Shown one piece after another: positions 1 through 11,680 of a stretch of 64,000 nt of DNA. The DNA is from Polytrichum commune. Its lineage: Eukaryota; Streptophyta; Polytrichopsida; Polytrichales; Polytrichaceae. Where the stretch lies: NCBI GenBank assembly GCA_950295325.1, contig OX485808.1:39390527-39454526 (forward strand), written 5' to 3'. The notes under the pieces are model-generated. The model was given only the letters and a program-made list of their open reading frames with translations, was not told the origin of the DNA and made no database searches. Both the position numbers and the translations under genes were made by a program. The first letter of the stretch is position 1. Each line of letters opens with the position of its first letter.

Positions 1-160
1 AATGCATTTTTAACTGTTGCCAGGATGGAGCTAGGATGGCCTTGGACATGATGCTCATTACAAGTATTTCATAGTCACAATCACACAATCCAATGAATCA
101 GTTTGAAAACTAAAATATATTGCTTTTCACATCAATCATGATGTTGAGCATTCTACTCAC

Positions 161-646
161 TTGGCATTCCCAAGAATTGACGAGAATCTACGCTACTTGC
201 TTTGCATCCATATGATTCCTTGGGGTTAATCAATATCTTGCGAACCCATCCTTGTGGATTGCGGATTCTTGAGAATGTTGTTGTGGAAGCAAAGCCTTTA
301 TCAAACGAGTTACTCCAACTGCAATCCTAAGCGTCGGCCCCCCTCTGCGACTGAAGGCCCCTTCCAGTATCACCGAAGCTTGTCCGCGCCCCCTTTTTCT
401 CTCGGCATTTCCAAGAATGGACGAGAATCTACGCTACTTGCTCGGCATCCATATGGTTCCTTGCGGTTAATCAATATCTTGCGAACCCATCCTTGTGGAT
501 TGCGGATTCTTGAGAATGTTGTTGTGGAAGCAAAGCCTTGACCAAACGAGTTACTCCAACTGCAATCCTACGCGTCGGCCCCCCTCTGCGACTGAAGGCC
601 CCTTCCAGTATCACCGAAGCTTGTCTGCGCCCCCTTTTTCTCTCGC
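161..646. repeat. Two-copy tandem duplication, 242-bp period
   Basis: Two adjacent copies of a 242-bp unit are seen; for example the run beginning gaacccatcc starts at 241 and again at 483. Copies differ at scattered bases. Open frames on both strands here simply follow the duplicated sequence. No protein family is recognised and the origin of the unit is unknown. Confidence 0.9.
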
Positions 647-980
647 GCCTTCTCTCCCTCCTGGTGCAACTATAATATGATGCTTGCAATTGTTGCCCAT
701 GGCTTGGGAAGGGATCGGCCATGACGACTGGGTACCCAATCACAGGAGCCCCCACCTCCGGAGCTTGGTAGCCCCATTCTTGATGAGCATCGTGCGTGTT
801 GTAACTCATTTCGGGAACTTGTCTCGAACACTCGTCGCTCATTCCTTTGACTGCATCCTCCTGACGGGCCGCGAGTCCGTAGCCGAGCACATCATCGTTC
901 TGCTTCGACATACTCACAACTTGCTTCAACAACGCTGTTCGCGTCACTCGATCGCTGTCAATGAATTTCTTCTTTGCCAA
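471..980 (-). CDS. Unrecognised 169-codon open frame
   Basis: This is the longest open frame of the first 9 kb. Its N-terminal half reads like ordinary soluble protein (MAKKKFIDSDRV at the start). The C-terminal part runs into the 242-bp tandem duplication and becomes arginine-rich (RRERKRGRR). The frame remains open upstream of the first Met for a short way (FEVEVLAKKK), so this Met need not be the true start. I recognise no domain. It could be an exon of a larger gene, a decayed transposon gag-like region, or a chance frame in GC-richer DNA. No promoter or splice context is convincing. Confidence 0.2.
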   Translation of the reverse strand: MAKKKFIDSDRVTRTALLKQVVSMSKQNDDVLGYGLAARQEDAVKGMSDECSRQVPEMSYNTHDAHQEWGYQAPEVGAPVIGYPVVMADPFPSHGQQLQASYYSCTRRERRRERKRGRRQASVILEGAFSRRGGPTRRIAVGVTRLVKALLPQQHSQESAIHKDGFARY

Positions 981-1363
981 AACCTCAACTTCAAAAACAC
1001 TTCAGATTCGTCTCCGAGTTAGAACATCAGAGTATCAGATGCACTGCACTTGAGGTCGTGGTTGTGGACTGATATACCTACTTGTTGTGTCCAATTCCAC
1101 ATATATTGCATTCGGCTGCCGTGTGAAATCTATTGCTGATGACACAGGAAGGCAAGGGGGTCTCCTGAGGTGAGTCGTGACGCGTCGAGGGCCAAGGCAA
1201 GAGAAGGCAAGTGAGAGGCAGATTCTTGGTAGCTATGGCTTGCAAGGACTTGCGACAGGCTTGATGATGAGTGGGCCATTAAAGGTTGACTTCATTGTAG
1301 CTTGTCCTCCCTCTAAGGTAGAAATTTACCCTTGTTTGGTTACTTTCCGTATTAGGACACCTC

Positions 1364-1437
1364 TGTATATATATACACACACATACACACACATACACAC
1401 ATACATATATATATATGTATATATGTATATACACACA
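1364..1437. repeat. Compound TA/CA microsatellite
   Basis: Alternating ta and ca/cacata dinucleotide runs. The flanking 1020-1360 holds no recognisable gene. Confidence 0.9.
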
Positions 1438-1439
1438 TA

Positions 1440-3053
1440 AATAAAATTATTATTTTTACTTCTTCACCAACTTATTATCTCTTACTATATTATATTATAT
1501 AGATGGCAAAACTACGTAGAACAAAGCTCAATTTTTTTTATTCCAACCTTTGCACTTTATTGCTTTTCTCTAGCCTTCAACGAAAAGAAGCATTCTCTTC
1601 TTTTAGTTCTAAATAAAGTCAATAGAGGCTTACTTTTTTATTGGAGTATTCTGCCTATCATACAAAAGTCATTGCCATTGCCAAGGTTTTTGTGACTATG
1701 GTTAGATTAGATTGAGTCATTTTTTCGGCACTATCTCAGATTTAAGATAGACTAGTATAAATCAATAAAGAAGGGGTCTCTACACACCTCAAGGCAGAGG
1801 GCGCAAAAAAATATAGATTTTTTCAAATATTTGAAAAAATGCCGCAGGTCCGGCCGAGCTGGAATAAGCCGGGGGTGTCTATAAAATGAAATGGTGAAAA
1901 GAAAACGACATAGAAAGATTGTGTTTCCACTCTGCACTTGGCTTCCCTAAGCTCACTTGGTGAAAATGGTATATGTGAGTGGTATGTGGTTAGGTGTGTC
2001 TCCAAGAATGGATACCAAAAACACACATGTTTGAAAGAGGTTATTGGACTAAGTGCTCAAAATATGATAACCATTCTAACTTCACTAGTCGATATAATTG
2101 GGGAGATATGTCTACATGACCACTTAACGAGCATGGGAGTCTTCATGTCAACAATAAAAAAGACAGTCATATGAGCTTCAAAAATTGTGAGGAAAGTGGT
2201 GTGGTGACCATCTTGTACTATGCTGATTATCCCAATTAGTGAGGGACTCTAATAGTGTGTGGGAAATTAGTGAAGGCGATACTAAATTTCTTTACACTAT
2301 GAAATTAAGTATCACTAAAAGATCTAGGAAGCATTGTTCATCTTGGCATTAATCATTAAAACCGCTATTCATAACAACAATATTCATTAAGAGTACGTGC
2401 ATTATTCATTGACAAGCATGTGTTTGCATATATACAAATTTAAATCACTCTACAAGCACCTTAGAGCACGCATTGGTTTTCTTGAAAGGTATGGTAAATG
2501 AGCATATATTCATGAATTTAGTATTACTCAGTCAAAACTCTAACCCTCGCTAATTTGAGACCTGGAAAAATAGTGTGTGTTTCGGGAATTAGTACCACAT
2601 GCATTAATTGGGATAATCAGTGTACCAATATTGTGTTTCATATCATATGAGAAGTTGGCTAGTTGGAAAAAAATAAACATTCAAGACCCATCTATAGTAG
2701 AAGCCCCTATTCCCGATCATGACCCAATTGACAATCTCGATCAGGTCAAGCCAAAACCAATAGTCTCATGACACATGTCTTGGTTTTGAGTGCTAAAGTG
2801 AGAAGAAGTGAGTAGTTCTGGCATACTCTAGACATTGGTAATATCATAATATGTGCAGGCCAACTTTTGGCTTCAAAAACTCACAATAACTTCATCTCAA
2901 GGAATAAAACTACCAAATTTTTTTGCAATCCTCCTTATTTCTATGTTCCTACATGGGAAAAATTTGCACCGCCTTATCCTTCTCCAAATTTGGCGCAAAA
3001 TTTCTTAAGTGATCAGTTACGGGCACCTCTACTCTACCTTAGCACAGTAGCAT
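1440..3053. other. AT-rich intergenic stretch
   Basis: No gene or known element is recognised. The small open frames here (for example 1938-2174 and 2577-2771) have no recognisable domain. A perfect 16-bp inverted repeat (CTGATTATCCCAATTA and its complement) lies at 2223-2238 and 2605-2620. Confidence 0.5.
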
Positions 3054-4030
3054 CATGGGTGCAATGAACGGGTAGTGCCGGCAGTTAGTTACAAGCTAGC
3101 CGGTTGATTTTGAGAATTTCTGAATGCAATTGGAAAGGTTTGGAAGGGGTTCCGGAAGAAAATCAAGGTTTACGGAAATGGGCCGATTAGAAGCAAAAAA
3201 ATGCCGGCATTAAGGCAAGCTGCCCTAGAGTATCCATGGCAAATTACCGATTGAAAAATTATTTTCACGGCAGGCAGCCGACCAAATATATATATTTTAG
3301 GTAATTTTTTCAATACTATGCATAGTTGGAGACTATGCCTTGTTGGCTTGTGGTTTAGGGTTACTTGCTTCCTGCCATAGCTTCCATTCTGCAGCGGTGG
3401 AGCTTGCATTTTCGTTTGCATTATGAATTTTTGAGTCCTAGAATTGCCGGATTGTTGAGTGACAATAGCTTTAAGAGGTTTTTGTTGTTGTTGCTCTGCG
3501 AAACTGTGAGGTACTATACTTACAGTGAGACAATTTATTGGGGCAATTGATACTAACGGCAATGGTACGCATATTTCGTGATTTTTCAATACTAACTAGC
3601 CTCCGGATAATACTTGGACCCTTTTGTGGTGCTTGTATTTTTCGAAGGCTAAATCCTTAGCCCTAATATGGTAGGGGCTTTGCCAGGTTCAACTCCTACT
3701 AAGGATACTATTTAGACGAAAAAAATGGAGAGTGAATGCCCACATTATTTAATCCTAAACACTTGAAAAAAAAGAAAGAATAAATGACAATGACACATCC
3801 ACCACCAAAATATAAAACCGGCCCCACTTTAGACCTTTCGGAAATTGCATAAATGAAAAAACAAATGTCGGCTAATTGCCTAAACACATTAAGAAATGGG
3901 GGCTATCAACCGATAAATTTTGCACTCTCTAGGCCCACTACCGGGTAAAAATTGAAAAATCCGAGCCACCTTCAGAAAGCTTGGCAATTAGCCATTTTCT
4001 CTACAGAACTCCCCGGACTCTGCATGGGTG
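3054..4030. mobile_element. hAT-like MITE A (961 bp) with 8-bp target duplication
   Basis: The element spans 3062-4022. It is bounded by a perfect 8-bp direct repeat, catgggtg, at 3054-3061 and 4023-4030. Its ends read CAATGAACGGG on the left and, reverse-complemented, CAGAGTCCGGGG on the right, which are imperfect terminal inverted repeats. An 8-bp target duplication and CA...TG termini fit the hAT superfamily. No transposase is encoded, so it is non-autonomous. Sequence just inside the left end (gttagttacaa, ccggttga) recurs in the 226-bp element at 10240-10465. Palindromic runs of the type ggcaattagcc recur inside it and inside the 660-bp element at 43296. Confidence 0.8.
3653..3706 (+). 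other. Truncated tRNA-like motif inside MITE A
   Basis: A perfect 8-bp stem, ATCCTTAG with CTAAGGAT, encloses an A-box-like run (3658-3678, starting tagccctaat) and a B-box match, ggttcaactcc, at 3686-3696. The anticodon arm is missing, so this is not a functional tRNA. It could be a relic pol III promoter, a tRNA-derived module or coincidence, but a comparable motif sits in MITE B. Confidence 0.5.
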
Positions 4031-4734
4031 GATCCAGATTCCAGGGTCTTACTGAGTCCCTCGAAGGCTGATGTCAGATATTGCACGCTCCACATGCTTA
4101 ATGTAGAAGAAGCAACTTATTACCTGCTTCCCATGGTACGCAGTTTCTGCTCTTCAAAGAACAATCCCATGACTTTCCCACACGTCCTTGGAGCTGTGCT
4201 CATTTTAGCATAAGTTATGCAACGTGCTTTCTTGACTTCCAGACTTTGATCTAAGCCTTACAGGTTTGATAGGGATGGTCATGACTGCAGAAAATTAGCT
4301 CATGTTAAAATATGATAACTTAAAGGGCTGCTTTGTCTTCAAAAGGAGGAGGAGCATGGACCATAATCTCTCGTACATTGAAACTCTGCTGGTTTTGGCA
4401 ATAAACTTGTGAAAGACTTGGTGCTTAATCCGAGTGTGATTTCTTTTGTGTGAAGTAAATTTAACCCTACCAGTGATTGCTAGAGGGTTTGGTGGATGAA
4501 GAGTGATTCTTCACTCCATGGTCGATTTATCAATTCCTTTGTATGCTGGAGATCTGGATTCTGAAGTAATCTTGCTCAGTGTGTGTAATGGACTTTTAGT
4601 GAGTAAGTCTATGGTTTTTGAAATACTGTGTGAATTTGACGTATGAATTATTTGGGAGACTAAGATAGTCTCTGAGAGTAAACGATTACCAACTGATTGT
4701 ATGTGCATGGATTATGAATCTAAATTTTTTTGGT
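4031..4734. other. Non-coding stretch upstream of the E(z) pseudogene
   Basis: No exon is recognisable. It may contain intron or upstream sequence of the E(z)-like gene that follows, but I cannot place earlier exons. Confidence 0.3.
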
Positions 4735-6027
4735 GAAAGAATATGAGACCAACAGTTGAAGAGGTTCGGACAATTGACTGCGGAGTAATTGAAGAGAAGA
4801 CAATCAAAGGGGTTGTGCTGGTTTGTCCATGGTTTTGTGCAGTGCTTTCGAGTGATCCACCCGAAGTTGTGTCCCCTGCACCAAAAGATGAGGATGTCGA
4901 AGGTAGTGATCACCATGAAGGGGATGTGGTAGCTGATTGTGAGGTTTCAAAGGTCAAGATTGAAATACTGTTTGTACCCGAGTTGGATGGCAAGGAGGAG
5001 TGTCTACTATGACTTGAGGATGGAGGAACACCATCCAACATTGTAAAAGTGGAAGTTGGTCTGGGGTGGAGTGAGTTGGAGATGGGCTTGTATGAGAAGG
5101 GTTTGCAAGTCTTTGGCAGAAATAGGTATCAATTTCATATCACAATTTGAATCAAAACATACCAATAGCTTCTTGTGTTAATTCTTCAACATGTGGGCAT
5201 TCACAAAAATCCCCACACTCTCATGAAGCATATGTATATTGCACCTTAAATTATAAAGCAAAATAAAAATAGGGACTTCTAGTGAATATGTGCATTGTGA
5301 TTGGTAAATGTGCTACAACTTGTTCTGCTGAAAAAGTGAATTGAATGGTGGGCTTGGATACCAGATGGGGCTTTTGGTCGGGAGTTGGTCCCTTGTGGTG
5401 GTTTTGCATACCAGATCGATGATTTCTGTTCACTTGTGGTGCATGCTCACAGTTAGTGTTTGAAAAAAGAGCAACCTATTTTGGTTCATTGAGGGCCAAA
5501 TTCATTTTGACACCTCTTGACATGCTTATATAAATTTGACCCTCAATGGACCAATATAGAATGTTCTTTGCTCAAACCTCCATAATACAACAACATTCTT
5601 CAAAAACTTACTAATATGAAAGGTCTTGTATGTAAAACAACCAACTCGCAATCAGAAGTCATGTTGAGTTAGAGATATCTATATTATGATGTACAAGTTT
5701 TGCACCAGATGAATGGTCGTCTTGACATCTACAGTGAGTAATTTTGCAGAAGTCAGTTTTGGAACAACTTTTGACGAATGTTATAGTGGTGTTAAATCAG
5801 GATATTGAGGCAGCAACTCGAGCACTCTTATATGGTGGTCGACGTAAGGGCAGGGTGCGGAAACTGAAGTACACATGGAAGTCAGTGGCGCGCCCTCTAC
5901 TGCAAAAAAGGATGGCTAATGGTAAGGATCAGCCATGCCCACAGTATACACCTTGCAACTGCCTATACACTTGAGGGAAGCAGTGCCTATGCCTACTCAA
6001 TGGAACTTGCTGTGAAAAACATTGTGG
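4735..6027 (+). pseudogene. Enhancer-of-zeste / CURLY LEAF-like histone methyltransferase, truncated pseudogene
   Basis: Two exon-like blocks match plant E(z) proteins, the catalytic subunits of the PRC2 complex that methylates histone H3 Lys27. Block 1 ends at 5125 with WSELEMGLYEKGLQVFGRN followed by a phase-2 donor (AG|GTATC), as expected where plant E(z) proteins read GRNS. Block 2 (about 5749-6027) carries the CXC-domain start RRKGRVRKLKYTWKS, then KDQPCPQYTPC and NGTCCEKHCG, and ends at a GG|GTGAGT donor. Two in-frame TGA stops are present, at 5010-5012 and at 5972-5974; the second replaces a conserved CXC-domain cysteine codon (TGC expected). The rest of the CXC domain and the SET domain are not found downstream. 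This is therefore a partial, inactivated copy with intron positions kept, so not a processed one. Block 1 upstream of 5010 is acidic and poorly conserved, so its start is a guess. Confidence 0.75.
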
Positions 6028-6029
6028 GT

Positions 6030-8140
6030 GAGTCATCATCTTCCTAAATTCAATTCTTACAAAGCTATCTTCCTGTACGCTTTTGCAATGCTTGTGTGGT
6101 CATCCTCCTCAGTCCAACAATGTAAATAATTCTTCATAATTGCGGGATTGTAAAGAAGCATTTTACATGTTCTGATGAAGATGATACTTGAGTTTTTGAT
6201 GTCCGAATTTGGGAACTTGAAACTGCAGGTGCTCCAAGAGCTCTAAGAATCGACTGTTCAAGGCTGACTGTTCAAGGTCTTGAATTTGCGGATTACAGAT
6301 CATCATCATCAAAGTTGTGCTGCTTCCATCTTTGAACTCCAAGTTAACAAGATCATCATCAGCAGGATCAGAAGCAAATATTGCAGCAGATTTCGAGCGG
6401 GCAGGACTTCCATTTGTAAGTAAGCCTGCAATGTTAATTGAAATATGCACCTTGATGTTTTTCTTCATACATTTGCCTTTGAACTTTGATGAGTAGCACT
6501 CTATGTATGCCTTTTAGTTTATTACTTTTTTTTCTTTTAGTGAATATGTGCATTGGGGCCATTCACGATTGGGGTACTACTTTTGGGACAAAGGAATTAA
6601 GGACTATGTCGCATTGGATCTCAACGTTTATTATGATTTACTATTATTTGATCAATAAATTTTAAATAAATAAGTAGGAAACTTATCAAGAAATATATTA
6701 TTTAATATTAAATAATCACCAATAGTAGATAAATTCTTTATGAAATGAGTAGATAGGTCATAGGACTTGTAAAGAGGTCATATGACTTGTTTGGACCACA
6801 TGAATAACAATTTCATTATTGAAGTGTACATCGGAGGTGAATTATTTCCTGTTTTCCATCTTAGTACCTTGGTGTAAGTGTCATGTGTTCATACATATAT
6901 TTTTTTATGTTCAATTCTAATACTAAACGTTCCTTTTCATGTAGCCATGTTATTGTCTACTGTTGGCCATGTTTGGTGTCATATGTAAAGCTATACAATT
7001 GGTATGCAATACATTTTAAGTTTTATTGGTACACAATTGAACGATAATTGTGAGGAAAAAAATCGGGATCATTTCAATTAATTTTTGTTGTCCTTTTCAT
7101 TCCTTGATCCTAAGGTCAACAATTTTGAGAGCACCCATGGATATCCGTTAAGGAATCAAAATGATATCTTAGATAACCCTATTCCTTGTAAATTAACTTT
7201 GTCGGTGTACTCAATATGGAATATTAAATGTAGGTATAATCCAAAATATGCTCCACAATACAAATCTAAGCACAACAACTATGTAAAGTTATCTAATTTA
7301 GTCCTTTAACTGTTAGACACCCAAAAGTAGTACCCCAACCATGAATGCCCCTCATTGTGATTGCAAAATTTCATGTCTTGTCAGAACTGATTGTATTACT
7401 TGTTTGTTCTATTCATGTTTACAATTTGTTTATTTCAGCTTGTATATTTTGTTATCTCCATGTTTATTGATAACCCTTTAACCGATTTCCAAGTGTTATT
7501 GATTGTGTTTTGAATGGTACTACTTTGAATGGTTTAGAATTGGTATAACTAATTGAAACTAAATGAGTGAGAATTTGAATGGTATGGAATGTTTGTTGCT
7601 CACATAATCGATTTCGCAATGCTATAGTAATCCATCCATTATTTGGTACTTGTGCAATTTATATAAAAAATATGATGACAAAAATTAGCCTCTTTAAATA
7701 ATTACAAATGAATATAAGGTGCTAAAAAATACGTCAAAGTAGTTTTTTATCTACAAATAGGGAGGGAAAAAATATTGAGAGGATCATAAATATCCCCCCA
7801 TTAAATACCTCATTATTGCACATGGTTACGAAACGTAAGGGGGTGTGATCGCCCTGAGCCTCGAGCCTTCTCATTCGATTTTCAAATGTGTGATTGTGAT
7901 TGCCTATGACTTTGAACCACCCGACCAAAGAGACATATCAAAGATGTTCTTTCCTCCCCCGAGCTCCCTTTTATGCCTAAGGTATCCCGAGCCTTATCCC
8001 TTTATGATCATTATAGCTAAGAGATACTCTTAGAAGTCTCAAGTCTTACTAATTGTAGATTGAAGCTTCCTTATCTATCTACATATATATATATAGATCA
8101 TTACTTTGTATGATCAATGAATCTATTATGAATCTTCTAT
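6030..8140. other. AT-rich stretch without recognisable genes
   Basis: Both strands were read; small open frames (6163-6468 minus, 7085-7309 plus, 7734-7928 minus) have no recognisable domain. Remaining exons of the E(z)-like gene were looked for and not seen. Confidence 0.4.
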
Positions 8141-8145
8141 CTCAA

Positions 8146-8445
8146 TTTCAATCCTCTAGTTGAAACTATCTAATTCCAACAAGTTGATGCATTCGTTTAT
8201 TCTTCTAGTTGAAATTGTCTAATTCCAACTAGATCAATTAATTTATTGAAAGTTGTCTAACTCCCATTCAAATCTTCTAGTTGGAGTTGTCTTACTCCAA
8301 AAGCAAAGATCTTTGATCGGAAGCTATCTAACTCCCATGCACAATTGCTCCATGTGTTGCCTAGCCCTTGTACATCATTTTTTCTTGGGTTGTTTGACCC
8401 AATTCTTTCTTTGGAGTTGCCTGACTCCAAATACCATCTGCTCAC
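8146..8445. repeat. Degenerate repeats with palindromic GAGTTGTCTAACTCC-type core
   Basis: About six to seven imperfect copies of a motif resembling ttggagttgtctaactccaa, each a small inverted repeat, at irregular 30-70 bp spacing (for example near 8158, 8210, 8250, 8280, 8325 and 8413). It may be part of a retrotransposon LTR, but no partner LTR is seen. Confidence 0.6.
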
Positions 8446-8650
8446 ATGCTAACTGCAACAAAGTATAGTTAGTTTTCTTTCTTGCATAACCAAACATTAA
8501 GTCTCTTAATACATGTGTATCACAAATTTCATTAATGTATCTTACATGATATCAACCAAATTTATAAAGATTTTCAAGATTTTACGTTTTGATTAATGCC
8601 TACATGTAGCTCACAAACTTTTTATATGAACTTATAAAAAACAACTGAAG

Positions 8651-8680
8651 TGCTAGCCCCCCCGGGGGAAGGCTAGCATG
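8651..8680. other. GC-rich hairpin
   Basis: Perfect inverted repeat GCTAGCC ... GGCTAGC around a CCCCCGGGGG core in otherwise AT-rich DNA. No U-tract or gene end is associated. Confidence 0.6.
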
Positions 8681-9032
8681 TGAGTGACGAGTGGTGAGTT
8701 GTGACATGTGAGCAATGAGGAACACAATGTCCAACAATGTATTATTGTAAGCAATAATTGCAGTGTTCTTGAGTGATAAATGTTGGATATAATATATTTG
8801 AGATATAATAAATATTGAATTGCATCCTATTACCATAGATTATAGGGTGAATGATGGTCCATGAGTATGAGTACTTTATTGAAATGACAAACATGCATAG
8901 GGAATGTTAAGTGCCTTGTTGTGGCAAACAACCAAACAATTCTAGCATCAATGTGCACTACATTTCCTTAGGGAAAAAAAATACATTTCTATGTCTTAAA
9001 ATTATGTTTTCATGGCCTTCACTATCACTACA

Positions 9033-9845
9033 CTAAGTTTGTTTCGTGACATTCGTGAGCTCTAGAAGATGCATCACCTTGTTGTAGTTGTATGTGGGTG
9101 TGTATATAAACTTGTCGGTGGCGTAGTCAACCTTGCACAAATACCTAAACACATTGTACAAATGTTTGTAGGAAATCCTCTTACCCCTCTTCCCCATTGC
9201 CATTGATGCCATTTTTTCAAAGTCAGGGCAAGTGCATTGTGAGTTATCTGCAATGGACATAAGGTAAGTCCTCTCCTTCTTGGAGACTATGGTTATGATG
9301 CAACCAAATTTAATGGATGGGGTGGCAGTCACTCCCACCACATAATAATCATCCATGTGTAATGCATTCTCCCATTGATTTTTGTGCTTCGGCAATGGTG
9401 CCGCCATATTACAACAAACTACCTCATGATACCGTGTGGTGGGGTGAGCATGTGGATTTGATGGAAAACAAAATTGTGATCGAGGGATGGGAAGGTTGGG
9501 AATTGTACCCAAACGACGACGTGAGGAGAAGGCCTCCCGATCATGAAGTTGAAAACCAACGTCCTCCAATGTAAAAACGTCCTCCCATGTAAGGTTAATC
9601 CCAACCTCCACCAGTCACACAGTCGGAAGATTTGACCAATTAAACAACCACTTCTTCTTGCTACCCTTCATGCAATGGTTAATGTCATCTGCACAAAACC
9701 AACATTTTGTAGGAACATGGTTGTTGAAAAAAACTTCTTTTTCAAACCTTTGTAAGTTGGTGCGAATGTGCCATGTGTTGGCTTGCAATGCCTACCACTA
9801 TTTCTTTGACAAATAATTCAATCTAGAAATGTGCCATTGGTATCA
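9033..9845 (-). pseudogene. SWIM-type zinc-finger protein of transposon type, broken
   Basis: The clean frame is 9033-9611 (192 codons). The same reading frame continues upstream to about 9845 (NLQRFEKE, KCWFCADDINHC) but is cut by an in-frame TGA just before the first Met. Near the C-terminus the protein reads CTCPDF, then about 20 residues later YKHLYNVFRYLCKVD. This resembles a SWIM zinc finger (CxC-x(n)-CxH) of the kind found in MULE-type transposases and related plant repeat ORFs. The third metal ligand is Tyr where Cys is expected, so zinc binding is probably lost. No DDE catalytic region is recognised upstream. The family assignment rests on the SWIM region only. Confidence 0.5.
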
Positions 9846-10075
9846 TGGACACTCAAACTCCAACACACTGGTGGTGTGAGACACCACATTCTCATCATGT
9901 ATGAAGGACTCCTCAATGTGTGCCCTAGTGGATCTTGTGTTAGAGTCGGGGATGGAGTAATTCACTTTGTGTGGATGATCAAAATTATAATGAGACCTGA
10001 GTGGCAAATCCAACTTTCTATCGGTTGATCCACACAATTCAGACCCCTCCGACGCATAGGTCCTTATATAGATAC

Positions 10076-11010
10076 CCTTGCTTAGTGTTGGGTTAAGCCA
10101 TCTGAGGCATAGGCATAGGCTAGGCTTGCTTAGTGGAGAGTGCGGGGGTTAGGCTCCCCCCCCTCCCCTTCAAGGTCCTTAAATGGGCACTAAAGGCATG
10201 CATGAAGGAGGTCATGGGTGAGAACATGGCCCTTCACACCAATGATCGGGGAGAACCAAGAGTTAGTTACAAATGAACCGGTTGAGTTTGAGAAATAACC
10301 AGTTGAAGTTCAAGATTGTAGGAAAATTATCGATCCTTTTAGAGGAATTTATAGAATATACCCCAATTTAATAAAGGAAAACCAGAGGATGTCAACATGT
10401 AGCTGGTTGGACTTGCAAACACTAGGATCTCAACCGATTATGCCCAAAAATCCCCCCGATCACTGCTTCACACGAATTACCATGTGACCCTAACCTAGAA
10501 GGGGGAGAGGCTAGATGGGAATGGGCCCCCCTCCTAGCCATTTTAGACTACATTATTGAACCACAAAAGGGCTAGGGGGTGCCCCCATAAAACCCCCAAT
10601 ACAAAAAAATTAAGTATGGAGAATTCCTATGTATGTAAAAAAAACTTTTATGTGAGAAATTTCTGTGGCCTCCCCTTCGCCCATTTCTTGCTTCCTTATT
10701 CCACCCTAAACCCTTGCTTAGTGTTAGGTTAAGCCATGTGAGGCATAGGCTAGGCTTGCTTAGTGGAGAGTGAGGGGAGTTAGCCCCCCCCCCCCCCCCT
10801 CAAGGCCCTTAAATGGCACTAAATGCATGCATGGAGGAGGCCATGGGTGAGATCATGGCCCCTCACTTGAACAACCATGTGATCCTAACCTACAAGGGGG
10901 AGAGGCTCGAGGGGGATGGGGCCCCCTCTTGGCCATTTTATACTACATTATGGAACCATAAAAGGGTTGGGGGTGCTCATATAAAACCCTTCAATCCAAA
11001 AATAATAATT
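10076..11010. repeat. Imperfect tandem duplication, about 635-bp offset
   Basis: Blocks at 10076-10239 and 10474-10610 recur at 10711-10875 and 10876-11000 (shared runs include tgcttagtggagagtg and gggggagaggct). The first copy is longer because a 226-bp MITE sits inside it; the second copy shows the uninterrupted sequence. Homopolymer C tracts near 10150, 10785 and 11036 vary in length. Confidence 0.85.
10232..10473. mobile_element. hAT-like MITE C (226 bp) with perfect 8-bp target duplication
   Basis: The element is 10240-10465. Flanks are cttcacac at 10232-10239 and again at 10466-10473. Terminal inverted repeats are CAATGATCGGGG and, from the right end, CAGTGATCGGGG. Interior sequence after the left end is similar to MITE A (gttagttacaa, ccggttgagttt). 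The paralogous block at 10711-11000 lacks the insertion. No coding capacity. Confidence 0.88.
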
Positions 11011-11289
11011 TTTTTTATAAACGAAATTCCCTTCCCCCCCCCCCCTCCCACTTGGCCATTATGGAGTGGTCCTTGCTAGTCATTGCTTAGTCCTTGTTAG
11101 GTATATACTAAGTGGAGCCATGGTTCATTTTGTTTTCCCATATGATCTTGACAATGCCCAACATTGTGTGGCGTACATGCGTACTCTTCAAATCACAAAC
11201 TTCAATTATTTGATTTTGGTTTGAGAAGAAAATCATTGTCTAAGTCTTGTTTGTCTATTCTTCTATGTTGTCACAAACTTTGCCGTTGG

Positions 11290-11680
11290 TAATACGTATA
11301 CTAGAGATAGATGCCATGAAGTTGGAGAATGAGTTCGTGAATGGCTACCGTGAGGGAGATAGAGTACTATATGTTGAGTGTTTGATGGTGAGGGTGGGAT
11401 GAAGGATGTTACCGGTTCAAAAACTAAAGAAAGGGATGCTCATTGGAAATCATCCAATAATATTTTTGAGTTGTCACTGTCCAAAGACGAAGTTTTGTGG
11501 CAAGATGTTTTTTGTGTGGGAGGGTAATCACATGATCTCTGCATGGTGAAGGCATATAGACCATCATCAAGTCGATGATGCCAATTGGCATTATTTAGTG
11601 GATTGCATACTCCTTGACCCGAAGGACTCAGTTTGAAGTCTTTTGGAAGCTATGCACGATGTGAACATGTATGTGCTTTT
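11290..11680 (+). pseudogene. Broken coding region of unknown family
   Basis: Conceptual translation in shifting frames gives protein-like pieces (KLENEFVNGYREGDRVLY, SKDEVLWQDVF, WEGNHMISAW, NWHYLVDCILLDPKDS), separated by stops and frameshifts. They look like decayed coding sequence, probably from a repetitive element, but I cannot name a domain. Around it, 11080-11290 and 11680-12300 show nothing recognisable beyond A/T tracts. Confidence 0.3.

Noticed and set aside
254-680. Two similar short proteins in tandem (254-541 and 495-680)
   Set aside because: They are frames read through the 242-bp duplication, not separate genes.
3653-3706. Functional tRNA gene
   Set aside because: The anticodon arm is missing and the motif sits inside a MITE; kept only as a tRNA-like module.
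8651-8680. Transcription terminator hairpin
   Set aside because: No U-tract and no gene end nearby; bacterial-type terminators are not expected here.
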